Both the position numbers and the translations under genes were made by a program. A stretch of 44,135 nt of DNA from Candidatus Gastranaerophilales bacterium (GTDB lineage Bacteria; Cyanobacteriota; Vampirovibrionia; Gastranaerophilales; Gastranaerophilaceae). Under the pieces are notes generated by a model, which was given only the letters and a program-made list of their open reading frames with translations, did no database searches and was not told where the DNA came from. Shown piece after piece: positions 1 to 8,288 of the stretch. The DNA lies in NCBI GenBank assembly GCA_944323275.1, contig CALUSA010000010.1:1-44135 (forward strand), written 5' to 3'. The stretch's first letter is position 1; each line of letters begins with the position of its first letter.

Positions 1-4
1 AAAT

Positions 5-32
5 CTTGACTCATATTTTAATATTATTATAA
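5..32 (+). promoter_or_regulatory. possible sigma-70-type promoter at the left edge
   Basis: TTGACT at 5-10 is followed 16 bases later by TTATAA at 27-32. It may start a transcript running into the gene at 137. The whole segment is AT-rich, so chance matches are easy. The extended -10 at 92-100 is the stronger candidate. Confidence 0.3.
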
Positions 33-91
33 AAAATAAAAAATACAATTTTAATCAGGCTCTTTAGAGTTATGAATCCCCCCCGGCAGAT

Positions 92-100
92 TGTTATAAT
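92..100 (+). promoter_or_regulatory. extended -10 promoter before the first gene
   Basis: The string TGTTATAAT matches the extended -10 form (TG, one base, TATAAT). No convincing -35 lies 17 bases upstream, as is usual for extended -10 promoters. Transcription would start near 107, about 30 bases before the ATG at 137. A run of seven C (78-84), rare in this AT-rich DNA, lies just upstream. Confidence 0.5.
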
Positions 101-136
101 AGAATTAATATAATTTATATATAAAGGAGAAAAGAA

Positions 137-490
137 ATGGTTAATTCTATCAGTTCATATTCTGCATCTGGCGTACAATCAACGGGTGCAAGCCAATTGA
201 GTGAAGAAGAAAAGAAAAAAAAGGAAGCTCAAGAAGATGGCTTGTACTCATATAACAATCAACAAAATCAAACTTTAGAAAATACAGCTTCATCTCAAAT
301 AACAGAAGACACGGCAAGAACAACCGCACAATCGTATATTGCGAGTCTAAAAGCTCAATATCCTCAGTTAGCCTCAAAACTTGATGCTTATTATTCAGGT
401 TTAGATTTTACTTCATTAGCAGCAGATGCGACTTCGATTTCAGATATAAGGGCATATATTTATAGCGAAACTCAAGGCTTTCTAAAATAA
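137..490 (+). CDS. small hypothetical protein, 117 aa
   Basis: The gene starts at ATG 137 behind a good ribosome-binding site (AAGGAGA, 124-130) and ends just before a hairpin terminator, so it is a single-gene unit. The protein has no signal peptide or membrane segment. Its first 20 residues are rich in Ser, Gly and Ala. A strongly charged Glu/Lys stretch follows (about residues 22-32), then a Gln/Asn-rich part, and a C-terminal half that looks helical. I recognise no family. The low-complexity N-terminus with a more ordered C-terminus would suit a small soluble or exported protein, but the sequence does not tell its function. Confidence 0.75.
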   Translation: MVNSISSYSASGVQSTGASQLSEEEKKKKEAQEDGLYSYNNQQNQTLENTASSQITEDTARTTAQSYIASLKAQYPQLASKLDAYYSGLDFTSLAADATSISDIRAYIYSETQGFLK

Positions 491-517
491 TTTTGTATTA
501 TGCAAACACAACCGAAG

Positions 518-559
518 ATATCCTCGCTAAATTTTTAACAAGCGGGGATATTATTTTTT
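518..559 (+). terminator. rho-independent terminator
   Basis: Arms 518-528 and 541-551 pair over 11 positions with G-U wobbles, with a 12-base loop, and are followed by a T-rich tail (ATTTTTT). It lies 28 bases after the stop of the 117-aa gene. Confidence 0.75.
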
Positions 560-655
560 GTCTGCAGTTTTCTTTACAAAATGTGTTTAACTTTTTATTA
601 AATAGCAAATTTTTTGTATGTCATGTTTTATAATTAATGAAGGTAAGTAGTAAGT

Positions 656-1507
656 ATGTTTCCTATAAGTTCAAACAATTTTGTAAATAATCCATATACT
701 GTTGATTACAATCAGCAAAAATACTGGCTGAATACCCATAGTCAACCTGCATACAATACTGCTTACGGATATTATGAACAACCATCTGTGAATAATGCAG
801 ACACTGCAGCTAAAACAGTTGTCATGGCAGGTGTGCTCGAAGCGGTTTCACTCGGCTTGAAAAAAGCTTCTAACTGGTTTTCTAATAAACTTGCAGCAGG
901 CAAAGAGTTTACCTCTGCAGAAAATGTTCATCGTGTAGCCGATGAAATGGTCAGAAAAAATAATCTGGATGTGCACGTCGGATATATAAATGATTCTAAT
1001 AAATACGCATACTCTAAGTATTACAACCTTGGTAATCAGCTTGAAGAAGTAGCACGTGGAAAAAATGCTTTCTTTACTGACGAGCTAAAACTTGCTGTTG
1101 CACCATCTAACAAACCTTCTTTGATTCTGCACGAACTCGGGCATGCAATCAATTCAAAAAATGTTATTACGAAATTTTTGCAAAACACAAGACGCTATGC
1201 ACACAACGCTCCAGCCGCATTATTATTTGCAAATGCTTTGTTGTCCGATAAAAATGACGGGAAAAAATCATTTATTGAACGCAATGCAGGTATTCTGGGT
1301 TTTGCCGCATTCTTGCCGACAATTATAGAGGAAGGCTTGGCTTCTTTTAGAGGGGTTAAAGCAGCTAAAAAAGTTTTAAATAATCCGGCAGGATTAAATA
1401 TATTAAAGAAAAATTATCTGCTTGCCTTATCGACTTATATTATAGCGGGTCTTGGTCTGGGCGTTGCTGCCAAATATACTATGTTAGAAAATTCTGTAAA
1501 TAAGTAG
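656..1507 (+). CDS. membrane-associated zinc metallopeptidase-like protein, 283 aa
   Basis: The central feature is an HELGH motif at residues 159-163, preceded by hydrophobic residues (LIL), the usual HExxH zinc site of gluzincin metallopeptidases. A second acidic motif, EEGLAS (225-230), could supply the third zinc ligand, as a downstream Glu does in M48-type enzymes. Hydrophobic stretches lie at about 211-224 and 254-273, so the C-terminal part probably sits in the membrane. The first 50 residues are Asn/Tyr/Gln-rich and look disordered. The gene stands alone. The ribosome-binding site is weak (GAAGG about 15 bases before ATG 656). Zinc-peptidase activity is inferred from the motif; the family is not identified and no substrate can be named. 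Confidence 0.7.
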   Translation: MFPISSNNFVNNPYTVDYNQQKYWLNTHSQPAYNTAYGYYEQPSVNNADTAAKTVVMAGVLEAVSLGLKKASNWFSNKLAAGKEFTSAENVHRVADEMVRKNNLDVHVGYINDSNKYAYSKYYNLGNQLEEVARGKNAFFTDELKLAVAPSNKPSLILHELGHAINSKNVITKFLQNTRRYAHNAPAALLFANALLSDKNDGKKSFIERNAGILGFAAFLPTIIEEGLASFRGVKAAKKVLNNPAGLNILKKNYLLALSTYIIAGLGLGVAAKYTMLENSVNK

Positions 1508-1699
1508 GATTTTGGTTAAAAATTTGAACTACAATAAAATATTTTTGGGGGTACTATTTTATTTCGGTTCAAAATCCGTCACATAATAAATATTACTGCT
1601 GCTGAAAATCTTTTCGTTTTAAAATTCCGTATTTAATATTAGTGTGTTTGTATTATAATTATCGTACTTAATTATAATCAACAGAGGTTTGTAAATTGT

Positions 1700-3727
1700 A
1701 TGAATAAATATTTACTGGAAATAGGAACGGAAGAATTACCTTATAAATTTGTAAGCTGCGGTATTTTACAGCTTAAAACAGCTTTTGAAAAATTATTAAA
1801 TGAAAATCAAATAAAATTTTCTGATATAAAATATTTTTCTACCCCAAGACGTCTTACCTTAATTATTGAAGGTTTTGAAGAAAAACAACCTGATACGGTT
1901 AAAACTGTTAAAGGTCCTATTTTGAACATTGCATACGATGCAAACGGAAATCTTACCAAAGCCGGCGAAGGTTTTGCAAGGAAAAACGGCGTTGATGTGT
2001 CTGCTTTATACAAAGAAGATAATTATGTATGGGCTAAAATAGAGCAAAAAGGTAAAGACATTAAAGATATTCTGCAAGAAAACGTTGAAAAAATTGTTTT
2101 AAAAATGCAGGGACCTTATTTTATGCGTTGGGCAGACCTTGAGGTAAAATTTCAGCGTCCGATAAGATGGGTGGTTTCTTTATTAAATAATGAAGAACTT
2201 AAAATAAAAATTGCAGATGTTGAATCAACAAGATTCTCCAGAGGTCACAGGTTTAAATCTGATAAGGTAGAAATTAAAAATCCAGATTCGTATGAACAGG
2301 CTCTTTATGAAAACAATGTTATTGTAGATTCTAAAAAGAGAAAAGATTGTATCGTTGAATCGGCTAAAGCCGAGGCAAAAAAAATCGGTGCTGAAGTTTA
2401 TTTTGATGATGACCTGCTTGAAGAAGTTACAAATATTTGCGAATGGCCGGTGCCTGTTATTTGCGGTTTTGACGAAAAATATCTGAGTATTCCGGAAAAA
2501 GTTACAGTAACAGTTATGGCAGTGCATCAGCGATACTTCCCGTTGTATAAAGACGGAAAACTCTTAAACAGCTTTATTACAATAACAAACTACATCGGCA
2601 CGAACTTTGAAAATATTAAAGCAGGCAATGAAAGAGTTGTTGTAGCAAGATTAGACGACGCTATTTTCTTCTTTAATGAAGATACTAAAGTTCCTTTTGA
2701 AAGCTATGTTGAAAAATTAAAAGGTATCACTTTCCAAAAAGGAATGGGCTCTGTTTATGACAAGACTCAGCGTATTGTAACGCTTTCCGAGTACCTAGCC
2801 CAAAAGACAAATGCACCTGTAGATTCAGTAAAAAGGACTGCGCTTTTGTGCAAAGCCGACCTTGTAACAAGCCTTGTTTTTGAATTTACTGAACTGCAAG
2901 GATTTATAGGTTCTGATTACGCATTTAATGCAGGTGAGAAAAAAGAAGTTGTACAGGGGATTAAAGAACACTATTACCCGCTGGGTGCTGATTCTGAACT
3001 TGCCACAGGAATTGAAGGGCAGCTTGTAGGTATTGCAGATAAAATAGATACTATTGTTGCCGTGTTTGCCGAAGGCAAAAAACCGACAGGCTCTGCCGAC
3101 CCTCTCGGGGTAAGGAGAGCAACGCTCGGTATTATCAAGACAGTTATTCAAAAAGCATTAAATATTGATTTGTTAGAACTTATAAATAAGTCTATTGATT
3201 TAATGCCGGTTGAAATTGCAGATAAAACCGCTTTATATAATGATGTAAAAACTTTCTTTGAACAGAGATTGAGTATTTATTATACAGAAAAATACCGGCA
3301 TGATGTCGTTGAAGCATGTATTGCAGGCGGAAATTCTCTTTCAGACTTGAAAGATTTTGCTGACAGAGTTGAATTTATATCAGACAAAATAAAGACACCT
3401 GAGTTTGCAAAACTAAATGAAGCTGCAAACAGAATAATAAGAATAGTTAAAGACTATAAATCTGAACAATTGCCCGATGAGGCTTTATTTAACTGCCCGC
3501 AGGAAAAACAGTTGTGGGATTGTAGTGCGTTAATAAATATTGATAAATTAAATTATAAAGAAATTTTTGCAGAGTTATCAAAAACAGTAAACACAATTGA
3601 CGACTTTTTTGAAAAAGTTCTAGTAATGGATAAAGACGAAAAAGTTAAACAAAACAGACTCAATCTTCTTTATTCTTTAAAAAGAAAATTTGATAAAATT
3701 GCGGATTTTTCTAAATTAGTAGTTTAA
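1700..3727 (+). CDS. glyS: glycyl-tRNA synthetase beta subunit
   Basis: The 675-aa protein has the expected length for bacterial GlyS and begins with the family signature LLEIGTEELP. The body contains the family block SADPLGVRRATLGII, and the C-terminal region (about 570-670) corresponds to the DALR-type anticodon-binding domain. In the alpha2-beta2 enzyme the beta subunit recognises tRNA-Gly and the alpha subunit (GlyQ) carries the catalytic core. glyQ is not in this window, so the two subunits are encoded apart. The start is ATG 1700 with AGAGG about 15 bases upstream; a TATAAT sits at 1654-1659. A PDZ-protein gene follows after 13 bases and is probably co-transcribed. Confidence 0.96.
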   Translation: MNKYLLEIGTEELPYKFVSCGILQLKTAFEKLLNENQIKFSDIKYFSTPRRLTLIIEGFEEKQPDTVKTVKGPILNIAYDANGNLTKAGEGFARKNGVDVSALYKEDNYVWAKIEQKGKDIKDILQENVEKIVLKMQGPYFMRWADLEVKFQRPIRWVVSLLNNEELKIKIADVESTRFSRGHRFKSDKVEIKNPDSYEQALYENNVIVDSKKRKDCIVESAKAEAKKIGAEVYFDDDLLEEVTNICEWPVPVICGFDEKYLSIPEKVTVTVMAVHQRYFPLYKDGKLLNSFITITNYIGTNFENIKAGNERVVVARLDDAIFFFNEDTKVPFESYVEKLKGITFQKGMGSVYDKTQRIVTLSEYLAQKTNAPVDSVKRTALLCKADLVTSLVFEFTELQGFIGSDYAFNAGEKKEVVQGIKEHYYPLGADSELATGIEGQLVGIADKIDTIVAVFAEGKKPTGSADPLGVRRATLGIIKTVIQKALNIDLLELINKSIDLMPVEIADKTALYNDVKTFFEQRLSIYYTEKYRHDVVEACIAGGNSLSDLKDFADRVEFISDKIKTPEFAKLNEAANRIIRIVKDYKSEQLPDEALFNCPQEKQLWDCSALINIDKLNYKEIFAELSKTVNTIDDFFEKVLVMDKDEKVKQNRLNLLYSLKRKFDKIADFSKLVV

Positions 3728-3740
3728 TTTATAGAATTTT

Positions 3741-4139
3741 ATGCAGTATATAAGACTTTTTACAGGCATATTACTTGTAGTATGCCTGATTTTAAACATA
3801 AATTTTAGTGCGGTTAAAAATTTTCTTGATGAAAGAATGTCGATAAGACATGAGATTGAAGCCTCATCGCCGCTTGGTCTGTTTGTGGAAGATTATAAAG
3901 GTAAGGTAAAAATTGTCGATGTGCTCGATTATACGCCTGCTATGAACGCAGGTCTTGAACCCGGTGACAGAATCCTCAAGGTTAACGGAAAAAAGGTCGA
4001 AGATGTCTCTGCTTTTTTTGAAACAATGGAGAGTGTAAATTTAGATAAGCCCATAAATTTTTGGGTTTACAGAGTCGATAGCTGTTCGACTTTTCCTGTT
4101 GAAATTAAAGCGTTTGAGTGCGGTTGTAAACAAAATTAA
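3741..4139 (+). CDS. membrane-anchored single PDZ-domain protein, 132 aa
   Basis: An N-terminal hydrophobic segment (residues 4-22) is followed by a PDZ domain (about 45-125). The motifs LGLF, PAMNAGLEPGDRILKVNG and the following valine-rich strand are typical of HtrA/RseP-type PDZ modules. There is no protease domain, so it probably binds C-terminal peptides of envelope proteins and would face the periplasm. It starts 13 bases after glyS, suggesting one transcript. It lacks the serine-protease domain of DegP and the HExxH of RseP, so it would act only as an adaptor. Confidence 0.8.
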   Translation: MQYIRLFTGILLVVCLILNINFSAVKNFLDERMSIRHEIEASSPLGLFVEDYKGKVKIVDVLDYTPAMNAGLEPGDRILKVNGKKVEDVSAFFETMESVNLDKPINFWVYRVDSCSTFPVEIKAFECGCKQN

Positions 4140-4147
4140 CTTTTTTA

Positions 4148-4195
4148 TTGCATTTATGCTATGTTGTTGATATAAATTAAACTGCACGTGGTGCA
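4148..4195 (+). promoter_or_regulatory. glgP promoter with a possible operator
   Basis: TTGCAT (4148-4153) and TATAAA (4171-4176) are 17 bases apart, a good sigma-70 match. The start of transcription should fall near 4183. Exactly there lies an inverted repeat TGCAC-GTG-GTGCA (4183-4195), which could be an operator for a repressor. The gene codes for a carbohydrate enzyme, so a sugar-responsive regulator would be reasonable, but none is encoded nearby. Confidence 0.55.
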
Positions 4196-4227
4196 CAAGG
4201 TAGATTAGTGATGAAAAAGGAGAATCA

Positions 4228-5940
4228 ATGGGATTACCTAAAGTAGCATATTTCTCAATGGAAATTGCATTAGACCAATCATTGAGCACATATTCAGGCG
4301 GTTTAGGCTTCTTAGCCGGCTCACACATGCTTTCAGCAGGTTATTTGCAGCTGCCTATGGTCGGAGTCACAATGTTGTGGTCCTTCGGCTATTACAACCA
4401 GAGAATTAACGAAGAAGGCAATGTAGAAGTTGCTTATATAAGAAAACATTATGACTTCTTACAGGAAGTTGATGCTCAGGTTACACTCGATATCTTCGGT
4501 GAAAAAGTTATCGTTAAAGCTTTCCGTGTTGACCCTGATTTATTCGGCTCATGCCCTGTTTATCTGTTAACAACCGATGTTGACGGAAACTCTGAATGGG
4601 CACGTTCAATTTCTCACAAACTTTATGATGGAAACGAAAAAATCAGAATCGCTCAGGAAGTTGTACTCGGTGTAGGCGGTGTCAGACTGTTGCAGCAAAT
4701 CAAATATGATTTTGAATGCGTTCACATGAATGAAGGTCATGCTCTGCCGGCAGCATTTGAATTGTTAAGACAGAACAACGGCGACCTTGAAAAAACAAAA
4801 AGACAGGTTGTATTTACTACACACACACCTGTTGCTGCAGGTAACGAAGTTCACTGGGTTGATACACTTATGGAAGGCGGCTTCTTTGCAGGCTGCTCAA
4901 GAGAAAGAGCTATTGAACTCGGCGGCGAACACTTCTCATTAACAGTTGCAGCATTAAGAATGAGCCGTATTGCCAACGCTGTATCTCAGCTTCACGGTCT
5001 TGTTTCTAACAAAATGTGGAACTGGGTTGAAGGCAGATGCCCGATTAGAGCTATTACTAACGCTGTTAACCTTCATTACTGGCAAGATCCGAGAATGGCT
5101 AACGCTAAATCTCTGCAGGAATTGTTAGATGCTAAGATTGAAATGAAAAAAGAGGTATTTAGCTTTATTGCTAATGCTACTGGTAAAAGATTTGATCCTA
5201 ACGTTTTAACAATTACCTGGGCAAGAAGATTTGCCGATTACAAACGTGCATGGCTTATCTTTATGGATATGGACAGAATCTTAAAACTGTTAAACGCTGA
5301 CAAAGTTCAATTAATCTTTGCAGGTAAATTCCATCCGGATGATGCTAACGGACGTGAAATGTTCAACAACATTTTACACAAATCCTACAACATTAAAAAC
5401 GTTGCAGTACTTGCAGGTTATGAACTCGATTTAAGTGCTAAATTAAAAAGAGCTACAGATGTTTGGTTAAATACACCTATCAGACCGCTTGAAGCTTCTG
5501 GTACTTCCGGCATGTCTGCTAACGCAAACGGTGCATTACACCTTTCTATCTATGACGGCTGGGCTGTAGAAGGCACATTCCCGGGCATTAACGGTTATAC
5601 TGTTGAGTATCCGGGTCTTGATGACGATATTCCGTGGGAAGAAAGACACTGGAAAGACCACGATTGCATTATGGATATCATCGAAAATCAAATCATTCCT
5701 ACATACTATGATAACAAAATGGAATGGGCTAGAATGATGCGTCAGGCAATCAGAACATCAGAAGCTTACTTCAACTCTGACAGAATGGTTATAGAATACT
5801 TTAACAGAATCTATAAACCTATCGCTCACGAAAGTCCGAAAGAAGGCGGTTTGAATACAAACGCTTCCGATATGACGGTTGATCCTTCTCAAAAAGAAGC
5901 TCCGAATATGGATGCATGGACTTATTCAAATATTAAGTAA
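4228..5940 (+). CDS. GT35 alpha-glucan phosphorylase homologue lacking the PLP lysine, 570 aa
   Basis: The N-terminus (YFSMEIALDQS...YSGGLGFLAG), the basic WARRFADYKR segment and the AGKFHPDDANG loop identify the short-form alpha-glucan phosphorylases, which release glucose-1-phosphate from glycogen or maltodextrin. The block EASGTSGM is present, but the next residue, normally the lysine holding pyridoxal phosphate, is Ser430 (TCT at 5515-5517). No lysine lies nearby to replace it. The protein is 570 aa, shorter than most family members. It has a strong ribosome-binding site (AAAGGAGA) and codon choice rich in AAC and TTC, unlike most neighbours, which suggests high expression. It may be inactive as a phosphorylase or catalyse another glucosyl transfer. 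Fold assignment is firm; function is open. Confidence 0.88.
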   Translation: MGLPKVAYFSMEIALDQSLSTYSGGLGFLAGSHMLSAGYLQLPMVGVTMLWSFGYYNQRINEEGNVEVAYIRKHYDFLQEVDAQVTLDIFGEKVIVKAFRVDPDLFGSCPVYLLTTDVDGNSEWARSISHKLYDGNEKIRIAQEVVLGVGGVRLLQQIKYDFECVHMNEGHALPAAFELLRQNNGDLEKTKRQVVFTTHTPVAAGNEVHWVDTLMEGGFFAGCSRERAIELGGEHFSLTVAALRMSRIANAVSQLHGLVSNKMWNWVEGRCPIRAITNAVNLHYWQDPRMANAKSLQELLDAKIEMKKEVFSFIANATGKRFDPNVLTITWARRFADYKRAWLIFMDMDRILKLLNADKVQLIFAGKFHPDDANGREMFNNILHKSYNIKNVAVLAGYELDLSAKLKRATDVWLNTPIRPLEASGTSGMSANANGALHLSIYDGWAVEGTFPGINGYTVEYPGLDDDIPWEERHWKDHDCIMDIIENQIIPTYYDNKMEWARMMRQAIRTSEAYFNSDRMVIEYFNRIYKPIAHESPKEGGLNTNASDMTVDPSQKEAPNMDAWTYSNIK

Positions 5941-5960
5941 GCTTTCATAACTAATTTATT

Positions 5961-6000
5961 AGAAGGGCTTTTGATTTTTCAAAAGCCCTTCTTGTTTTAT
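5961..6000 (+). terminator. strong terminator after the phosphorylase homologue
   Basis: Arms 5961-5974 and 5979-5992 are perfectly complementary over 14 bases with a 4-base loop, followed by a T-rich tail. It is also nearly symmetrical, so it could stop transcripts coming from the gene on the other strand. Confidence 0.9.
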
Positions 6001-6024
6001 TTATTTTTCAGCATTTTAAAAAAT

Positions 6025-6537
6025 TTAGCGTGTTTCTTCTTTGCGTGCCTGCTTTTTAGCTTCCTTGCGTGCATAGTGTTCTTTTGTTGATTCTTTTAGG
6101 TGACATCTTTTTAAAATTTTTTCATAAGCCTTGGCACGTTCCTGCGGGTCTTCAATTAAATTAGCTTCTGCAATTTTTTCATCAAAAATTTTTTTTCGAT
6201 TTGCATAAGATACCATTTTAACTCTGGTTGTACCGTGTATTACCATTGGTATCCCGACAGGTGCTGTTATAATTAATGCCGTTAAAACTCCGCCGATTGA
6301 AAGCTCTGTGATAGAGCCGGCTCTGCTAAAGTCTGTGCGTGGATTGCGATATTTTGGTGCAACATATTCTTCCCATTTAGGGGCAGCATCATAAGAGATT
6401 TCAGTTTGCTTAGATTTATCGGAACTAATTTGCTTAGAATCAGTTGCTATTGACTCCTGAGTGCTATTCAGGGCTAAAGCTGCATAATTTGTATTTAAAA
6501 TACAAATTGTTAAAATAAACAGAAATAATTTTTTCAT
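6025..6537 (-). CDS. hypothetical membrane protein with signal peptide, 170 aa
   Basis: I place the start at the ATG at 6537, because the three upstream codons begin only with TTG. The protein opens with a typical signal peptide (MKKLFLFILTICIL...ALA). It then has a polar stretch and a second hydrophobic segment at about residues 75-97 (GGVLTALIITAPVGIPMVIHG). It ends in a strongly basic and acidic helical tail (KKQARKEE). The layout suggests a protein with one membrane segment and a charged tail. No family is recognised. It converges with the phosphorylase gene, with a terminator between, and has no strong ribosome-binding site. Confidence 0.65.
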   Translation of the reverse strand: MKKLFLFILTICILNTNYAALALNSTQESIATDSKQISSDKSKQTEISYDAAPKWEEYVAPKYRNPRTDFSRAGSITELSIGGVLTALIITAPVGIPMVIHGTTRVKMVSYANRKKIFDEKIAEANLIEDPQERAKAYEKILKRCHLKESTKEHYARKEAKKQARKEETR

Positions 6538-6643
6538 ACCACACAATTTTTATAAAAGTAACTTGTAGAACAAGTGTAATATAAAATACTATGTATTCAA
6601 AGTTATTACGCATAAATGTAATAAATCATAACAATATGTTTTG

Positions 6644-7444
6644 TTAATCAATCAGCCGGTTTTCTGCGTTAAATTTGTGGTTTAAATCAGAGTGCCAGAT
6701 TATATTTCTTTTTATAACTTTAGCCGGATTGCCGGCAATAATTGTGTTTTCTTCACAGAATTCTTTTGTTACTACACTGTCTATGCCGACAATGGTATTT
6801 GGCGGAAGCTTTGCATTTTTGGTTATTTTAACACCTTCGCCAATCCAGCAGTGTTCTCCGATTTCTACTGGTCTTTTTATCGTGTTAAGCCTATGTTTTG
6901 TATCTTTGTCAAAAATAGGATGTCCGTCCGTTGCCCAGATAGAAATGCTGTTTGAAAATATGCAGTTGTCTTTTACAATCAGTGAGGCGTTTTCTTCATC
7001 AAGATGTATATTTACTGAAGCAGTTACAAGATTTTTACCGAGTGAAATTTTTTGATTATTGCCGCCGTTTATATGTATATTTACAAAATTTAAAGTTGAA
7101 TTTTCGTCTATAAATATCTCTGTGTTATCAGCATTTATTGATATTGAGCATTTGTTAAACACTGTATTCTTAGCAACTTTAATTATATTGTTGTTGCCTT
7201 TAATCCTGACAGACAAGCCTGAACAATTTCGTTTTCTTTTATATTTTTTAGCATTACCAAAGAAAGTTATCTTGTTGTTTTTACCTTCATCTAAATATAA
7301 ACCTGTTTTAAATAACCTGTTGATTAATTTGCACCATTCGTTTTTAAAGCTCACAGAATATTTCTCCCTAGATTGATTAAACTTTTTTATATTATATAAC
7401 AAATCTTTAGTGAACAATTTTGATTGTTTATCGTTTATAATCAT
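6644..7444 (-). CDS. left-handed beta-helix (hexapeptide-repeat) acyltransferase, 266 aa
   Basis: The C-terminal third carries the signature of hexapeptide acyltransferases: HCWIGEGVKI, NTIVGIDSVVTKEF and IAGNPAKVIKRNI. The middle is a long beta-helix of short repeats such as NNIIKVAKNTVF. Such enzymes usually move an acetyl group from acetyl-CoA to a sugar or sugar nucleotide, most often for capsule, lipopolysaccharide or other surface glycans. The frame stays open upstream to 7618, but that part lies inside the oppositely oriented SIMPL gene. I therefore use the ATG at 7444, which has no clear ribosome-binding site. The first 90 residues are helical and not a known domain. It is not in a visible glycan cluster, so the acceptor is unknown. 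Confidence 0.8.
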   Translation of the reverse strand: MIINDKQSKLFTKDLLYNIKKFNQSREKYSVSFKNEWCKLINRLFKTGLYLDEGKNNKITFFGNAKKYKRKRNCSGLSVRIKGNNNIIKVAKNTVFNKCSISINADNTEIFIDENSTLNFVNIHINGGNNQKISLGKNLVTASVNIHLDEENASLIVKDNCIFSNSISIWATDGHPIFDKDTKHRLNTIKRPVEIGEHCWIGEGVKITKNAKLPPNTIVGIDSVVTKEFCEENTIIAGNPAKVIKRNIIWHSDLNHKFNAENRLID

Positions 7445-7472
7445 GTAGGTATATTTTTGAGAAGGAGAAAAT

Positions 7473-8219
7473 ATGAAAAAATATTTTACAGCTGTACTTA
7501 TTGCGGCAATGACTGCTGCTTTTATTTCATCAGGAACATTAAAAGCTTGCGCTGACGCTGTCGAAAGAGGATTTGTGTCTGTTTCTACCTCTGCTAATAC
7601 TGAGCTTCCGCCTGACATTGTCGAAATTAATATAGCAGTGCAAACCGAAGATGCAAAATCATTGCAAAAAGCTACGGAAGAAAATAAATTAATATCTGAT
7701 AAAGTTTATAGTGAGCTTTCTTCAATGATTAACACACAGAACGGTGATTTTGTGAAAACTGCAAACTTTAACGCTTCACCTGTGTACTCCTATAAAAATA
7801 ACAAACAGAACCTCATTAAATATGAAGTATCAAATAATGTGATTGTTCATACAAAGAATATTAAAGACGCAGGCAAAATGATTGATAAAGCAATAGCCTC
7901 AGGAGCTACAAATATTAATAACATCAGTTTTTCAATTTCGTCTTATGACAAACAGTGCGATGAATTACTTTCAATTGCTGCAAAAAAAGCCTACACAAGA
8001 GCCGGCATACTTGCTTCCAGTGCAGGTAATACACTTAACGGCATAAAAAATATCAACGGAAGCTGCTCAACTTCAAGTGCAATGCCTCAATACAGAATGC
8101 TGGCGAAAAACATGTCAATGGCAGCTTCTGCTGATGCAGCTGCGGAAAGTTCAAGCCCTATACAAGGCGGAGTTATAAAACTTTTTGCTAATTTAAACGC
8201 TTCTTATTTTGTAAAATAG
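7473..8219 (+). CDS. exported SIMPL (DUF541) domain protein, 248 aa
   Basis: A signal peptide (MKKYFTAVLIAAMTAAF) precedes a SIMPL domain that fills the protein. Its hallmarks are GFVSVSTSANTELPPDIVEI near the start and the pattern of paired beta strands with helices containing KSLQKATEENKL. SIMPL/DUF541 proteins are periplasmic or outer-membrane proteins whose role is poorly known; one member has been linked to oxidative-stress tolerance. The start is ATG 7473 with AGAAGGAG 8 bases upstream. It is divergent from the acyltransferase gene with only 28 bases between the ATGs, so their promoters overlap the coding ends. A second SIMPL gene lies at 28643. Confidence 0.88.
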   Translation: MKKYFTAVLIAAMTAAFISSGTLKACADAVERGFVSVSTSANTELPPDIVEINIAVQTEDAKSLQKATEENKLISDKVYSELSSMINTQNGDFVKTANFNASPVYSYKNNKQNLIKYEVSNNVIVHTKNIKDAGKMIDKAIASGATNINNISFSISSYDKQCDELLSIAAKKAYTRAGILASSAGNTLNGIKNINGSCSTSSAMPQYRMLAKNMSMAASADAAAESSSPIQGGVIKLFANLNASYFVK

Positions 8220-8238
8220 CCTCTCATACGCATATATT

Positions 8239-8275
8239 AAAAGCCCTGTTTTAATTACAAACAGGGCTTTTGGGT
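8239..8275. terminator. bidirectional terminator between convergent genes
   Basis: Arms 8239-8251 and 8259-8271 pair perfectly (13 bases) with a 7-base loop, and runs of A and T on either side serve both strands. It lies between the SIMPL gene (+) and the symporter gene (-). Confidence 0.85.
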
Positions 8276-8288
8276 ATAATAAATTTTA

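Noticed and set aside
7445-7618. 58-residue N-terminal extension of the acyltransferase frame
   Set aside because: It lies inside the oppositely oriented SIMPL gene, which has a better start, signal peptide and ribosome-binding site.
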